DNA of 64,000 bases from an uncultured Neomegalonema sp. (GTDB lineage: Bacteria; Pseudomonadota; Alphaproteobacteria; Rhodobacterales; Rhodobacteraceae), in the NCBI GenBank assembly GCA_937957975.1, contig CALFFK010000001.1, positions 40,141 through 104,140 on the forward strand. Direction: 5' to 3'. Shown here piece after piece: positions 45,287 to 54,683 of the stretch. The notes under the pieces are model-generated. The model worked only from the letters and a program-made list of their open reading frames with translations, had not been told where the DNA came from and did not search any database. The position numbers were made by a program, and so were the translations under genes. The first letter of the stretch is position 1, and each line of letters opens with the position of its first letter.

Positions 45287-46693
45287 TCAATACGCCCCCC
45301 GCCGGGAAATCATCGCCAGGGGCGTCAGAACGATAATTGCGACGTCGAGCCAGATTGATGAAGATCGTAGATAGGCAATATCCAGATCAACCTGCTTGTC
45401 AAATTTGAGGTCAGCGCGGCCCGAAATCTGCCAAAGGCATGTAATGCCGGGCGCACCCGCCAAACGTTCCCGTTCATCCTGGGAATATAATGCAACTTCC
45501 GAAGGCAATGCCGGGCGGGGACCGACCAGCGACATCTCACCACGCACGACATTCCAGAGTTGTGGAAATTCATCCAGCGAAGTCTTGCGCAAGTACCTTC
45601 CAACCCGTGTAACGCGTGGATCATCGGTCATCTTGAAGCAAATCGCATCCCGGTCGCTACTCTGCAGCAAGGCAGCAAGGCGCTCCTCTGCATCCGGGTA
45701 CATCGTTCGGAACTTTATCATTCTGAACAGTTTGCCGTCCTTCCCAACGCGCGTCTGTGTGAAGAAGGCTCCCCCCCGACTCTCAGCCATGACTGCAAGT
45801 GCAGCGATGATGAAGAAAGGCGCAAGAACGACCAAGGCAGCAGAGGCCAATACAAAATCCATAACCCGCTTGAGAACCGGGTAAAGCGACGGCCACGCCC
45901 GTTCGCGCCATGCCATGCGGGCGGCGCGGGCGAGAAAGACAGGATTTCCAACGAGATAACGCCGGGCGAGGCGCTTCGGCTCAATCATCAGCCGCCACGC
46001 CCATTCCATGCCGATTCGGCGGATAGGGGTCGGTGCGCGGGGTTTGTCGCCCGCAATGAAATCGAAAAGACCGCCAACACCCATGCACAGATCAGCCTGC
46101 AAGGCCCTGGAATGGCGAGCGATAAACGCTTCCTGCTTTGGTGCACCCATCGCAACGAGCAGAATATCGGCCCCAGCCTTATTTATTCGGGCGACGACGG
46201 CTGCCTCGTCATCAACATAGCCATGCGCTGTGCCAGCGATCCGCAAACCCGGATTGGCGAGAATCGCTGCTTCCGCAGCCCGTTCCGCCACGCCGGGAGT
46301 GCCGCCGAGAAAATATATGGATTTACCTTGCCGGTTGGCTTCGGCGCAAAGGACAGGAAAGAGATCGGTACCGTTAAGATTTTCCGTAAAACGCTTACCC
46401 AACATCTTCGCCGCCAGCGCAAGACCGGAACCGTCAGGCAACAGCAGGTCCATCCCCTTGATGTCCCGCGCATATGTTTCGTCGCGCGCAGCGATATTAA
46501 CACAATCGGCATTCACGAAAGCAACCCGACGACGCGCACCATCAAGCAGAAATGCAACAGCTTCCTGTCGCCCCGCATCCACCACCATCATTTCGCAGAC
46601 TCGCAACTGCGGCAACCTGCTGTCCCGATCCATACTGTCCCCATTCCCCGGCTCAGGATCATACGCCCCTACGAATGATCCGATTTGAGCCAT
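45287..46693 (-). CDS. Fusion of WecG/TagA-type glycosyltransferase and UndPP-sugar transferase
   Basis: A 468-residue two-domain protein. Residues about 30-230 are a GT26 (WecG/TagA/CpsF) domain with VNADCVNIA, DLLLPDGSGL, FLGGTPGVAE and VAMGAPKQE. Residues about 265-468 are a bacterial sugar transferase: a membrane helix with VMDFVLASAALVVLAPFFI, then FFTQTRVGKDGKLFRMIKFRTM, LRKTSLDEFPQLWNV, GEMSLVGPRPALP and a C-terminal DLDIAYLRSSS. The second starts glycan synthesis on undecaprenyl phosphate; the first adds a later sugar. Fusing them in one chain would link two steps of a lipid-linked repeat unit. Start at 46693 with ATG; alternative 46633 is possible. Confidence 0.85.
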   Translation of the reverse strand: MAQIGSFVGAYDPEPGNGDSMDRDSRLPQLRVCEMMVVDAGRQEAVAFLLDGARRRVAFVNADCVNIAARDETYARDIKGMDLLLPDGSGLALAAKMLGKRFTENLNGTDLFPVLCAEANRQGKSIYFLGGTPGVAERAAEAAILANPGLRIAGTAHGYVDDEAAVVARINKAGADILLVAMGAPKQEAFIARHSRALQADLCMGVGGLFDFIAGDKPRAPTPIRRIGMEWAWRLMIEPKRLARRYLVGNPVFLARAARMAWRERAWPSLYPVLKRVMDFVLASAALVVLAPFFIIAALAVMAESRGGAFFTQTRVGKDGKLFRMIKFRTMYPDAEERLAALLQSSDRDAICFKMTDDPRVTRVGRYLRKTSLDEFPQLWNVVRGEMSLVGPRPALPSEVALYSQDERERLAGAPGITCLWQISGRADLKFDKQVDLDIAYLRSSSIWLDVAIIVLTPLAMISRRGAY

Positions 46694-46707
46694 GATGGTG
46701 CGGGAAG

Positions 46708-48087
46708 TTGAGGAAAATATTTACGACAGCGTATGTATCTCAAGCCCAAGGATACAAAATTTGCAAAATTTCAACGCCTTTAGAGAAAAATCCAATCACA
46801 CCTTTCAGCAGAGAAAGGACGTGTATCCAATCGGAGCCTGCCCACTTGGCACATGCCATCGCCGTCACGCGAACACCGTTGCTGGGTACGCTCATGGTTT
46901 GGGCGGCGTCCGAAGCCTTGGCAAAGTTCGCGCGCATTGGCGCGACGATGGTGGCTGCACGCGTCCTTTTACCCGAACAACTCGGCATCGTTGCGTTGGT
47001 ACTGGCCTTCGGGGAAATTCTTAAAGCCCTCGCAGAGAATGGCGTAGGCCAACGGATTATCGCCGCCTCCGACGCCGATCTGGAATCAACCTGCAATACT
47101 GCCCAGCGAATATTTCGGCTGTGGTGCGGATGTCTGTTCGTGGCTGGATGTGCGATTGCGCTATGTCTTGATGTCTTCACGAATAACCGTGAAACCGCGA
47201 TCCTGCTCTTTGTCTTTTCGACGCAATTCCTCATCATGCCGCTGGGCCTCGTTTCCTGCTTTCGCGCAATGCGGAACGGGCAGAGCAAGGCCGTGGCGGC
47301 CATTGCAGGAGGACAAATCGTCTTCAGCGCGCTCATGGCCGTTGCCCTGTTACTGGCATGGCCAGTGGCGGCAGCCATGATTTTACCCCGCGCCCTGACC
47401 GCACCAATTTGGGCGCTGTCGATGCGCCGTCTCCATCCCTGGAAGGCCCAACCCGAAGCCGGATATGCGCCCGCTGCGCCCTTTATCCGGTTTGGCGGTG
47501 CGATCCTTGGGGTCGAAGGAGTCAAAGCCCTGCGTCTTCAGGCCGATAAGCTCATCATAGGCGGAGTGCTGGGGATGGAAGCCCTCGGCATCTGGTTCTT
47601 CGCGTTCAACGCGGGGCTTGGACTGGCAACCTCTTTCTGTAATGCCTTCGCGATTGCCCTTTTCCCGCATCTCTGTGCCACGGAAGCGGGGGCCAGCCGC
47701 CGCGCAACCCTCTCGGATTCGCTGCGCCTCGCATTGATGATTCTCGTACCTCTCATCGTCTTTCAGGCCATTCTCGCTCCCTGGTACGTCCCGTTGATCT
47801 TCGGGGATGCATGGGCAGGGATGAGCCAGATGGTTGGAGTTCTGTGCCTCGCGGCAGCGCCCGCCGTCGTATGGACTGCTGTAAGCCAGTGGCTCCGTTC
47901 GGAAGACCGGGCCGGAACTGACCTGAAGGCGTCGATCTTCATCACTGGAACGATCATTGGAACCGTCGCCATCGCCGCGCCCTTCGGCCTGACCGTAACC
48001 ATGTACGCCTATCTCGCCGCCGCAACCGTCGCGCAAGTCGCCGCTTCGGTCCTTATCCTGCGACGTTCTCCAGTGGTCACGGCATGA
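46708..48087 (+). CDS. Polysaccharide flippase (Wzx/MOP family)
   Basis: A membrane protein of up to 459 residues with about twelve helices. AKFARIGATMVAARVLLPEQLGIVALVLAFGEILKALAENG is the typical Wzx N-terminal helix pair; a second half begins near RFGGAILGVEGVKALRLQADKLIIGGVLG. It would move lipid-linked sugar units across the inner membrane. The start is unclear: TTG 46708 and TTG 46846 are both in frame and neither has a strong ribosome-binding site. Divergent from the fused transferase gene (14 bp between starts at most). It overlaps the following glycosyltransferase by ATGA. Confidence 0.8.
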   Translation: MRKIFTTAYVSQAQGYKICKISTPLEKNPITPFSRERTCIQSEPAHLAHAIAVTRTPLLGTLMVWAASEALAKFARIGATMVAARVLLPEQLGIVALVLAFGEILKALAENGVGQRIIAASDADLESTCNTAQRIFRLWCGCLFVAGCAIALCLDVFTNNRETAILLFVFSTQFLIMPLGLVSCFRAMRNGQSKAVAAIAGGQIVFSALMAVALLLAWPVAAAMILPRALTAPIWALSMRRLHPWKAQPEAGYAPAAPFIRFGGAILGVEGVKALRLQADKLIIGGVLGMEALGIWFFAFNAGLGLATSFCNAFAIALFPHLCATEAGASRRATLSDSLRLALMILVPLIVFQAILAPWYVPLIFGDAWAGMSQMVGVLCLAAAPAVVWTAVSQWLRSEDRAGTDLKASIFITGTIIGTVAIAAPFGLTVTMYAYLAAATVAQVAASVLILRRSPVVTA

Positions 48088-49016
48088 GCATCACGATCAT
48101 TATTCCCTGCTATAACAGCGAGAAAACGCTGGAACACACATTCGAAAGCATTCGCGCACAAACCGTGGATGACTGGTCCATCGTTGCAGTGAACGACCGC
48201 TCAACAGATTCCACGCCCGATATCCTCGCCACACTCGCGAGGAAAGATGCGCGTATCACGGTCACCGAAGGGTCGGGTAAAGGCGCTTCCGCCGCCCGGA
48301 ATAAAGGGCTTCACGGCATAACAACCGATCTCGTCGCATTTCTGGATGCCGACGACCTGTGGGAGCCACAGCGTCTGGCGACTTTCATGCGGTTGTTCGG
48401 GGCAAAGCCGGACATGGACATCGCATATTCCCGCTATGCCTTCTTCGGCGAGAAACCGGGTGATAATCCCACAGTTTCAACCGTCCCCACCACGCCCCTC
48501 AGTGTACTTGATCTGATGCGCGAGAATTCCGTTGGAACCATGTCAAACCTCGTGATGCGCCACAGCGTGCTGGAACAGGCAGGCCTGTTCCGCGAGGATA
48601 TTACCCATGGTGAAGATCGCGAATGGCTGGTTCGTGCAGCAGCACACGGCCTGAAGATCATCGGCATCGACGAGACCCTGCTGCATTACCGAACGAGCAT
48701 CGGCGGTCTCTCGACCGATCTGGAGAAGATGTATGACGGTTGGCGCAAAAGCGTTCAGACAGCAACTAACCTCGACGCCCTACCCCCGGTCCATGCCCTG
48801 AAATCAGCGGAAGCCGTGTATTTGCGCTATCTCTCGCGCCGGGCTTTACGCCTCGGAATGCCCCCAAAGACTGCAGTTGCCTATGCGTTACGCGGGATCG
48901 CGCTGTCACCGCGCGGATTTTTCTCCGGCGGGGTGCGTGGCCCACTCACCCTTGGCTCGGCGTTGGCCAGTCTGATCGCCCCGCGCATGATGCGCTATGC
49001 CCTCGCGAACCGTTGA
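48084..49016 (+). CDS. Glycosyltransferase family 2 protein
   Basis: A 310-residue GT-A fold transferase. The start SITIIIPCYNSEKTLEHTFESI and the VNDRSTDSTPDIL donor-binding region are classic; the metal-binding DxD is in AFLDADDLWEP, and GEDREWLVRAAAHG follows as the ED-type acceptor region. It starts inside the stop of the flippase gene (ATGA). It probably adds a sugar to the lipid-linked repeat in the cytosol. Sugar specificity is unknown. Confidence 0.87.
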   Translation: MSITIIIPCYNSEKTLEHTFESIRAQTVDDWSIVAVNDRSTDSTPDILATLARKDARITVTEGSGKGASAARNKGLHGITTDLVAFLDADDLWEPQRLATFMRLFGAKPDMDIAYSRYAFFGEKPGDNPTVSTVPTTPLSVLDLMRENSVGTMSNLVMRHSVLEQAGLFREDITHGEDREWLVRAAAHGLKIIGIDETLLHYRTSIGGLSTDLEKMYDGWRKSVQTATNLDALPPVHALKSAEAVYLRYLSRRALRLGMPPKTAVAYALRGIALSPRGFFSGGVRGPLTLGSALASLIAPRMMRYALANR

Positions 49017-49026
49017 AGGAACGCCC

Positions 49027-50055
49027 ATGACTTTCTGTACCATCGTCATTCCGGTCTATAACGGCGAAGATATGCTTGCGGCGGCGATAGAATCCGCGCT
49101 TGCACAGACCTACGATCATTTTGAAGTACTGGTGGTCGATGACGGGTCCACTGATGGTTCCGCCGATGTCGCCCGACGCTACACTGACCCCCGTTTGCGC
49201 CTGTTCCAGCAGCAGAACGGCGGGCTGAACGCCGCCCGGAATGCTGGCATCCGCGAAGGCCGTGGGGATTATATTGGTCTGCTTGATGCGGATGATATAT
49301 GGGAACCGACAAAGCTGGCCAAACATGCCGCCCATCTCGATGCAAAGCCGGAAGTTGGCCTGTCATTTTCGGGAAGCTGGATGATGGATGAGGCGGGACG
49401 CCCCACTGGCCTGAAGCAATCGCCACAGATCGAGGGAATCACCCCACTGGTGCTGGTAACGCGCAACCCGGTCGGCAATGGTTCGACGCCACTGCTACGC
49501 CGGACAGCCCTTGATGCCATCGCTCACCCTCATCCCCAGGGCAAGCATGATCAGACCTGCTGGTTCGACGAAGAACTGCGTCAAAGCACCGACATTGAGT
49601 GCTGGCTGCGCCTTTCCCTCAAGACCAGCTGGCGAATCGAAGGGATCGACGAAGCCCTTACAGGCTATCGCATAAACCCTCACGGCCTTTCGGCCAATGT
49701 GACGCGACAGTTGGAAACCTGGACGCAGATGATCGAGAAGACCGCTCTCTATGCACCTGATTTCATCGCCGAACACGGCGCATTGGCGAAAGCCTATCAG
49801 CTTCGCTATCTGGCACGCCGCGCCGTCAGCCTGCGCGAACCGACCTTGGCATGGAGTTTTGCGACCCGTTCACTACGCTCCTCGCCGCGCATCCTGACCG
49901 AGCAACCGATCAAAACAATCACGACACTGGGGGCGGCAACCGTTCTGCGAATATGCGGCAGACGCACCTATGCAGCCATCGAAAACATCCTGTTGGGAAT
50001 GGCAAAACGCGGTTCCACAGCGCCCAACCCGGAAAATCGTCCTGCCCCCGCTTGA
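49027..50055 (+). CDS. Glycosyltransferase family 2 protein
   Basis: A 342-residue GT2 transferase from ATG 49027, 10 bp after the previous gene. It shows TIVIPVYNGEDMLAAAIESALAQT, the VVDDGSTDGSADVA nucleotide-binding region, LLDADDIWEPTKLAKH with DxD, and an internal STDIECWLRLSL acceptor segment. It is a paralog of the upstream gene with a longer C-terminus. An in-frame ATG at 48997 overlaps the previous gene and is less likely. Sugar specificity unknown. Confidence 0.87.
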   Translation: MTFCTIVIPVYNGEDMLAAAIESALAQTYDHFEVLVVDDGSTDGSADVARRYTDPRLRLFQQQNGGLNAARNAGIREGRGDYIGLLDADDIWEPTKLAKHAAHLDAKPEVGLSFSGSWMMDEAGRPTGLKQSPQIEGITPLVLVTRNPVGNGSTPLLRRTALDAIAHPHPQGKHDQTCWFDEELRQSTDIECWLRLSLKTSWRIEGIDEALTGYRINPHGLSANVTRQLETWTQMIEKTALYAPDFIAEHGALAKAYQLRYLARRAVSLREPTLAWSFATRSLRSSPRILTEQPIKTITTLGAATVLRICGRRTYAAIENILLGMAKRGSTAPNPENRPAPA

Positions 50056-50068
50056 GGGAGACCCACCT

Positions 50069-51106
50069 ATGCTCACGTCCGAGAAAACCCTGCACTTGAT
50101 CGACGACCGCCGCATGGGGGGCGTGACCCGCTTTCTCGACCGCGTTTCAGAGATGCGCCCGAATGACAAAACATTGTTCGTCAAGCGCGGCACGATGCGC
50201 GGCCATTCGCATGAGGTCGGCACCATTGTCTCACATCTTGCGATCTCCTGGCGCAGCTTTCCAATGCTCATTACGTTGCGCGCCTGCAATCCAAAGGCAC
50301 GGATCGTTCATGTCGAGCATAGCTATTGCGCAGGTTTTGAGACGCATCGTGTTGCCAGCCACAAGCAGCACCGCTTTCACACCCTGCTCCGTACCGTTTA
50401 TGCCCTGTTCGACGAGATCGTCGCTGTCTCAGAGGGACAATCAAAATGGATGCGTGACATCGGTGTGATCGCTGACCGGAAAGTCCGTATCGCGCCACCT
50501 CTGGTCGATCTGGAGCCATTCCTCGCAATCCCAATCCCGCCCCCGACACCGGGACCAGCCCTTCGCTATGGCTTTGTCGGCCGCCTGGACGAGCAGAAGG
50601 GTCTTGATCTGATCCTGCCCCGGTGGCGGGAGGCCGCCCCTGCACAGGCCAGTTTCGAAATCTTCGGGAATGGCCCAATGCGCGACGAGATCGAAGCACT
50701 GGCGGCAGGTGATCCACGTATCACATTCCACGGCGCAACCGATTCGCCCGCTGATGCCTATCGCCTGTTCGATATTGCCGTGATGCCATCACGTTGGGAA
50801 CCGTTTGGCCTGAGTTGTCTGGAGGCGCAGGCAGCGGGTCGTCCGGTTCTCGTCGCGCCAGTTGATGGATTGCCGGAGCAAGTCCGCTCCGGTGGCGGTT
50901 ACGTCATCGACGCAGGACCGGAAGAATGGGCTACATTCTTCGAAAAGGGGATTGAGCCTGACAAGATCAGCTGGCATTCTGGGCAGGCTCGCCTTATCGC
51001 CACGAATAACGCCAACCGCTCCCGCGCGCGATGGGCGGCAATTCTGGAGGCGCAGGGAGGCTTATCAACCCCCTATGAGGAACCACAGACGCTGATGGGT
51101 AAATAG
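50069..51106 (+). CDS. Glycosyltransferase family 4 protein
   Basis: A 345-residue GT-B transferase from ATG 50069 with a good ribosome-binding site (GAGGGAG). The C-terminal Rossmann half has RYGFVGRLDEQKGLDLIL, a FEIFGNGPMRDEIEALA stretch and the signature VMPSRWEPFGLSCLEAQAAGRPV, where the E-x7-E donor site lies. The N-terminal half has RRMGGVTRFLDRVSEM, with the acceptor side. Last gene of the polysaccharide cluster, followed 42 bp later by recO. It completes three transferases plus the fused one, enough for a short repeat unit. No polymerase is visible. Confidence 0.87.
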   Translation: MLTSEKTLHLIDDRRMGGVTRFLDRVSEMRPNDKTLFVKRGTMRGHSHEVGTIVSHLAISWRSFPMLITLRACNPKARIVHVEHSYCAGFETHRVASHKQHRFHTLLRTVYALFDEIVAVSEGQSKWMRDIGVIADRKVRIAPPLVDLEPFLAIPIPPPTPGPALRYGFVGRLDEQKGLDLILPRWREAAPAQASFEIFGNGPMRDEIEALAAGDPRITFHGATDSPADAYRLFDIAVMPSRWEPFGLSCLEAQAAGRPVLVAPVDGLPEQVRSGGGYVIDAGPEEWATFFEKGIEPDKISWHSGQARLIATNNANRSRARWAAILEAQGGLSTPYEEPQTLMGK

Positions 51107-51148
51107 ACTTTCCTTGCAGGATTCCAGAGCGGGCGTTACCTCCCGCTT

Positions 51149-51877
51149 ATGGAATGGCGCGCAGAAGGTATTCTTCTCTCGGTTCGCAAGCACGGCGAAA
51201 GCTCGGCGATCATTGAGACACTGACCGCCGAGCATGGCCGCCATTCGGGCCTCATTCACGGTGGTCTGGGACGGCGCTTTACAGCTACATTGCAGCCAGG
51301 AAACCAGCTTGCGCTGACATGGCGGGGCCGATTGCCCGAAAATCTCGGCACTTACTCGACCGCTGAACTGATCCGTTCCCGCGTGGGAATGGCGCTGGAG
51401 GATCGGGAAGCACTCGCAATTCTCGATTCCACGCGGGCATTGCTGACAAGCCTGTTGCCAGAGCGGGCGGCAATGCCGGACCTCTACGCAGGAACGCAAG
51501 CAATGCTAGACGCGCTTGGCGACGCAGATGCGCGCCGGCTCGGCTATGCGAAATGGGAATTACTCCTGCTCTCGGAACTCGGCCTTGCCCTTGATCTGCG
51601 GCGGTGCGCCGTGACAGGCGCGCAGAAGGGGTTGGCATGGGTTTCTCCGAAATCAGGACGTGCGGTTACGGCTGAGGCAGGGAGGGAATATGCAGATCGT
51701 CTTCTCCCCTTGCCCGCATTCCTCACGACACAAGGACTTGTACCTGATCGCGCGGCATTGGCAGATGCACTGACAATGACAGGGTGGTTTTTAGAGACAT
51801 GGGCAATCCAGAACGGCCCTGACCGCCCGATCCCCGCCGCCCGTGACCGTTTGCTCGCTTTGTTGCGAAAGGCCTGA
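51149..51877 (+). CDS. recO: DNA repair protein RecO
   Basis: A 242-residue RecO of alphaproteobacterial type. The N-terminal OB-fold begins EWRAEGILLSVRKHGESSAIIETLTAEHGRHSG and the later part is helical, with LRRCAVTGAQKGLAWVSPKSGRAV near the middle. RecO with RecR loads RecA at gaps and anneals strands. The Cys ligands of the zinc site found in some RecO proteins are reduced here to one Cys in LRRCAVTG. It ends 58 bp before the convergent OmpA-like gene. Confidence 0.9.
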   Translation: MEWRAEGILLSVRKHGESSAIIETLTAEHGRHSGLIHGGLGRRFTATLQPGNQLALTWRGRLPENLGTYSTAELIRSRVGMALEDREALAILDSTRALLTSLLPERAAMPDLYAGTQAMLDALGDADARRLGYAKWELLLLSELGLALDLRRCAVTGAQKGLAWVSPKSGRAVTAEAGREYADRLLPLPAFLTTQGLVPDRAALADALTMTGWFLETWAIQNGPDRPIPAARDRLLALLRKA

Positions 51878-51935
51878 GTATCTGCGCGCGCAATATTCTG
51901 GCAGCAGCAAGACAAGCAGGCGAGGCGGCCACCGC

Positions 51936-53417
51936 TTATCGCTCGGTCAGCTTCAGTTCGATGCGCCGGTTCTGGGCATAAGCTTCGGCGCTTCTGGCGA
52001 TGTTGAGGGGTTGGAACTCCCCAAAACCTGTCGGCGCGAGGCGACGCGGTTCGACGCCGTGCTGGTCGATCAAATACCGCGCGACCGAGAGGGCGCGGGC
52101 CTGGGAAAGCTCCCAATTATCCGCAAAGGGCGTTCGTCCGGGCGTCATTGGCCGTCGGTCAGTATGGCCATCAATGCGCAAAATCCAGTCCACATCACCG
52201 GGGATTTCATCCGAAATATCCGTCAGGATTTCCGCAAAACGGCCCATCTCGCGAATACCGTCCTCGTTCAGATCGGCAGAGCCTGGTCCGAATAACACTT
52301 CCGACTGAAAGACAAAACGATCGCCCTTGATGACAATATCATTGCGACCGGCTAATGCAGCACGCACACGCCCAAAAAATTCAGAACGAAACGCAGATAA
52401 TTCGTCCACTTGCTCCTCTAGAATTTCTTGTTTTTCCTCCAAAGCACGGTTTTTTTCAGCCAGAGCCGTATTAAGTCGCTCACCAAGTGAATCAATGACT
52501 TCACTCTTGCGTTCTGAATCGCCCAATGCCTTGGTACGCGCCTGCTCTGAAATTTCCAGTTCTGCACTGATAGCGGTCAGTTGATCGCGCAAAGCGCGCG
52601 TTTGTTCGTTCAGCAAGGCGAGTTGTTTTTGTTCTTCCGCTGTTGCCTCACCCAAGGTAGCAAGCTCTGACTTCGCCAGCGCAAGCATCAAATCCTTTTC
52701 TTCAAGGCTTTCGCTTGTCGCACCCAGCGTTTCCTTCAGCTTGCCTTCGGCCTCGCGTGCGGCAGCGAGCAAAAGCAAGGTTTCCTCCGCTTTTGCGCGT
52801 TCCTCATCAAGTGCGAGTTCCATAGCGGTCAATTCGGTTTGCGAATCTACCAACCGTTTGCGCAGGGCTTCGGCGGCTGCAAGTTCCAGCGCCCTCGCCT
52901 TCTCCTCCTCGTCCAGCAACAGAGTCGCATCCCCCAGCGCCGCTTCTGTGGTTGCGAGGTCCGTCCGCAGTGTCGCCGCCAGCGCCTCCAGCGCCCGTCG
53001 TTCTGCCGCCTCACGCAATACGGCGTCCCGCTCGGCATCGCGTTCGGATTCGGTCGCGCTCAGCCTTGCGGCGAGTGCCTCCAGGCGGCGTTCAGTTTCG
53101 GTTTTCTCACTTTCAACCGTGGCGAGTGAAGCACGCAATTGCCCCACCTGAACCTCGGCCTCTGCGCGCTCACCCCGTTCCAGGGACAGTAAATCAGAGA
53201 GGGAATCGAGACGATTCGTCAGGCTGGAAAGCGCGGATTCCTTATCCACGATCTCCTCTTCCTGTCCCTCAATCGTCTCACGCAGGAAATACTGCGTCAT
53301 CATAAAGATCGACAGGACAAAAGTGAAGACAAGCAGCATCGCCGTCATTGCATCGACGAAACCGGGCCAGATGCCCATGCGGAACGAATCGCCGGAACTG
53401 CGGCGGCGCAGGGCCAT
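51936..53417 (-). CDS. OmpA/MotB-type envelope protein with long coiled coil
   Basis: A 493-residue protein with one N-terminal membrane helix (about residues 18-42, GFVDAMTAMLLVFTFVLSIFMM), where Asp22 sits in the place of the proton-path Asp of MotB/TolR. A long coiled coil follows to about residue 330, very rich in Glu, Ala, Leu, Lys (EEKARALELAAAEALRKRL), and then the OmpA peptidoglycan-binding domain with IDGHTDRRPM and SQARALSVARYLIDQHGVEPRRL. It lies 3 bp downstream of the ExbB/MotA-like gene, so the two probably form one proton-driven inner membrane complex reaching the cell wall. Confidence 0.85.
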   Translation of the reverse strand: MALRRRSSGDSFRMGIWPGFVDAMTAMLLVFTFVLSIFMMTQYFLRETIEGQEEEIVDKESALSSLTNRLDSLSDLLSLERGERAEAEVQVGQLRASLATVESEKTETERRLEALAARLSATESERDAERDAVLREAAERRALEALAATLRTDLATTEAALGDATLLLDEEEKARALELAAAEALRKRLVDSQTELTAMELALDEERAKAEETLLLLAAAREAEGKLKETLGATSESLEEKDLMLALAKSELATLGEATAEEQKQLALLNEQTRALRDQLTAISAELEISEQARTKALGDSERKSEVIDSLGERLNTALAEKNRALEEKQEILEEQVDELSAFRSEFFGRVRAALAGRNDIVIKGDRFVFQSEVLFGPGSADLNEDGIREMGRFAEILTDISDEIPGDVDWILRIDGHTDRRPMTPGRTPFADNWELSQARALSVARYLIDQHGVEPRRLAPTGFGEFQPLNIARSAEAYAQNRRIELKLTER

Positions 53418-53420
53418 GCG

Positions 53421-54581
53421 TCAGCCCTCCATTTCGCCGCGCGCGGCTGACTCGATTGTCCGGGTCAGCGTGCGAATTTCACCACGCAGGTCTGCCGTGG
53501 ACTCGGCGCGGCCCGCAGACATTTCCTCGATAAGGCGCAGCATATGACGGTCGATACTGACAATGTGCGCGCGCGTACCTTCATCCATACCACCAAGGAT
53601 ACCCTTGTTCCGCTCGGTCGCAGCAACCAGCACCTCACGCATCGCATTCTGACTCTGGGTCAGTTCACGCAGGGCGCTCTGGTCCTGAAGCATCCGTTCC
53701 GCCACCAATGCCATCGACATCGCGGCCTGTTCCAGCTTGTCATGCGCGACGACCCCCCGGTGCTCGGCAATAGAAAGCTGCCCCGTCAATTCGTCCATTG
53801 TCTCAAAATTACGCTCCAGCGATTCCGCGAGGAAGGCAACGCCCTCTTCCTCGGATCGTGCAATGCGCGTGATCTGCGACAACGCTTCTTCCAGCTCACG
53901 GTAAAAGCGGTTTTGCGCCTGGCCGGACAGGATTTCGAGAAATCCAAGAACCAACGATCCGGCCAGCCCCAACAGTGAGGAAGCAAACGCCGTTCCCAGA
54001 CCTTTCATCTGGCCACCAAGATTCTGCACGAGACGCTGGAATACTTCCGACGCCTCCACCCCTTCCTCCGGGGCCAGATCACGGATCGTTTCGACCACGA
54101 GCGGCACGGTGATCGACAATCCCCAGAAGGTTCCGAGTAGCCCAAGGAAGATCATCAGACTGGCGATATAACGCACAATCTCACGGCTTTCATCCAGCCG
54201 CGTGGCGATGGAATCGAGAATTGCCCGCACAATACTGGGGCTGAGGGATTTGCGCGTTTCCCGGTCGCGCAACATCCCGGCCATTGAGATCAACAGGCGG
54301 GGAGGTTCAATCACTTCAAAGCCGGGGCGCTCCGCGATGAAGGCATCGATCCAGTCGATGCACATGCGCAGCCGGTTCACCTGCCAGAACGTGTAAAGAA
54401 TACCGACCGCCAAAACGACCAGGATCAATCCATTCAGATACGGATTCGCATTGAAGACCGTTCCGATGGTTTGCGCCAAAAAGAACGCAACGATCCCAAC
54501 CAGCACCAAAAATCCGAGCATAAACAGGATTGTACCAGTTGGGCGTGTAACCCGCACTGATCTCTTGAAGTCGCCTTCCAT
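53421..54581 (-). CDS. MotA/TolQ/ExbB-type proton channel protein
   Basis: A 386-residue protein with two N-terminal membrane helices (about 18-38 and 48-68) and a pair around residues 140 and 190-215 (MIFLGLLGTFWGLSITV and FASSLLGLAGSLVLGFLEIL), which form the MotA/ExbB channel fold with the Gly-Thr-F-W-G motif. A long cytosolic helical tail follows, with repeated Glu/Gln/Arg-rich segments and a second Arg/Glu coiled region at the C-terminus. It pairs with the OmpA-like gene 3 bp away. In alphaproteobacteria such pairs are found near efp and suhB as here; the function is likely envelope maintenance or energised transport. It is longer than ExbB or MotA. Confidence 0.82.
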   Translation of the reverse strand: MEGDFKRSVRVTRPTGTILFMLGFLVLVGIVAFFLAQTIGTVFNANPYLNGLILVVLAVGILYTFWQVNRLRMCIDWIDAFIAERPGFEVIEPPRLLISMAGMLRDRETRKSLSPSIVRAILDSIATRLDESREIVRYIASLMIFLGLLGTFWGLSITVPLVVETIRDLAPEEGVEASEVFQRLVQNLGGQMKGLGTAFASSLLGLAGSLVLGFLEILSGQAQNRFYRELEEALSQITRIARSEEEGVAFLAESLERNFETMDELTGQLSIAEHRGVVAHDKLEQAAMSMALVAERMLQDQSALRELTQSQNAMREVLVAATERNKGILGGMDEGTRAHIVSIDRHMLRLIEEMSAGRAESTADLRGEIRTLTRTIESAARGEMEG

Positions 54582-54683
54582 CCGTCCCCCCTGACACGAT
54601 TCACTTCATCGACCGTACTGTGAACGACCAGATCAAGCTATGCGATTTCTGCGGGAAAAAAGAGTCAGAATTGGGGAGGGTTG

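Noticed and set aside
51936..54581. Zorya-type antiphage system (ZorA/ZorB resemblance)
   Set aside because: The ExbB-like and OmpA-like pair resembles ZorAB in fold, but no ZorC, ZorD or ZorE gene is near and the neighbours are housekeeping genes (recO, suhB, efp).
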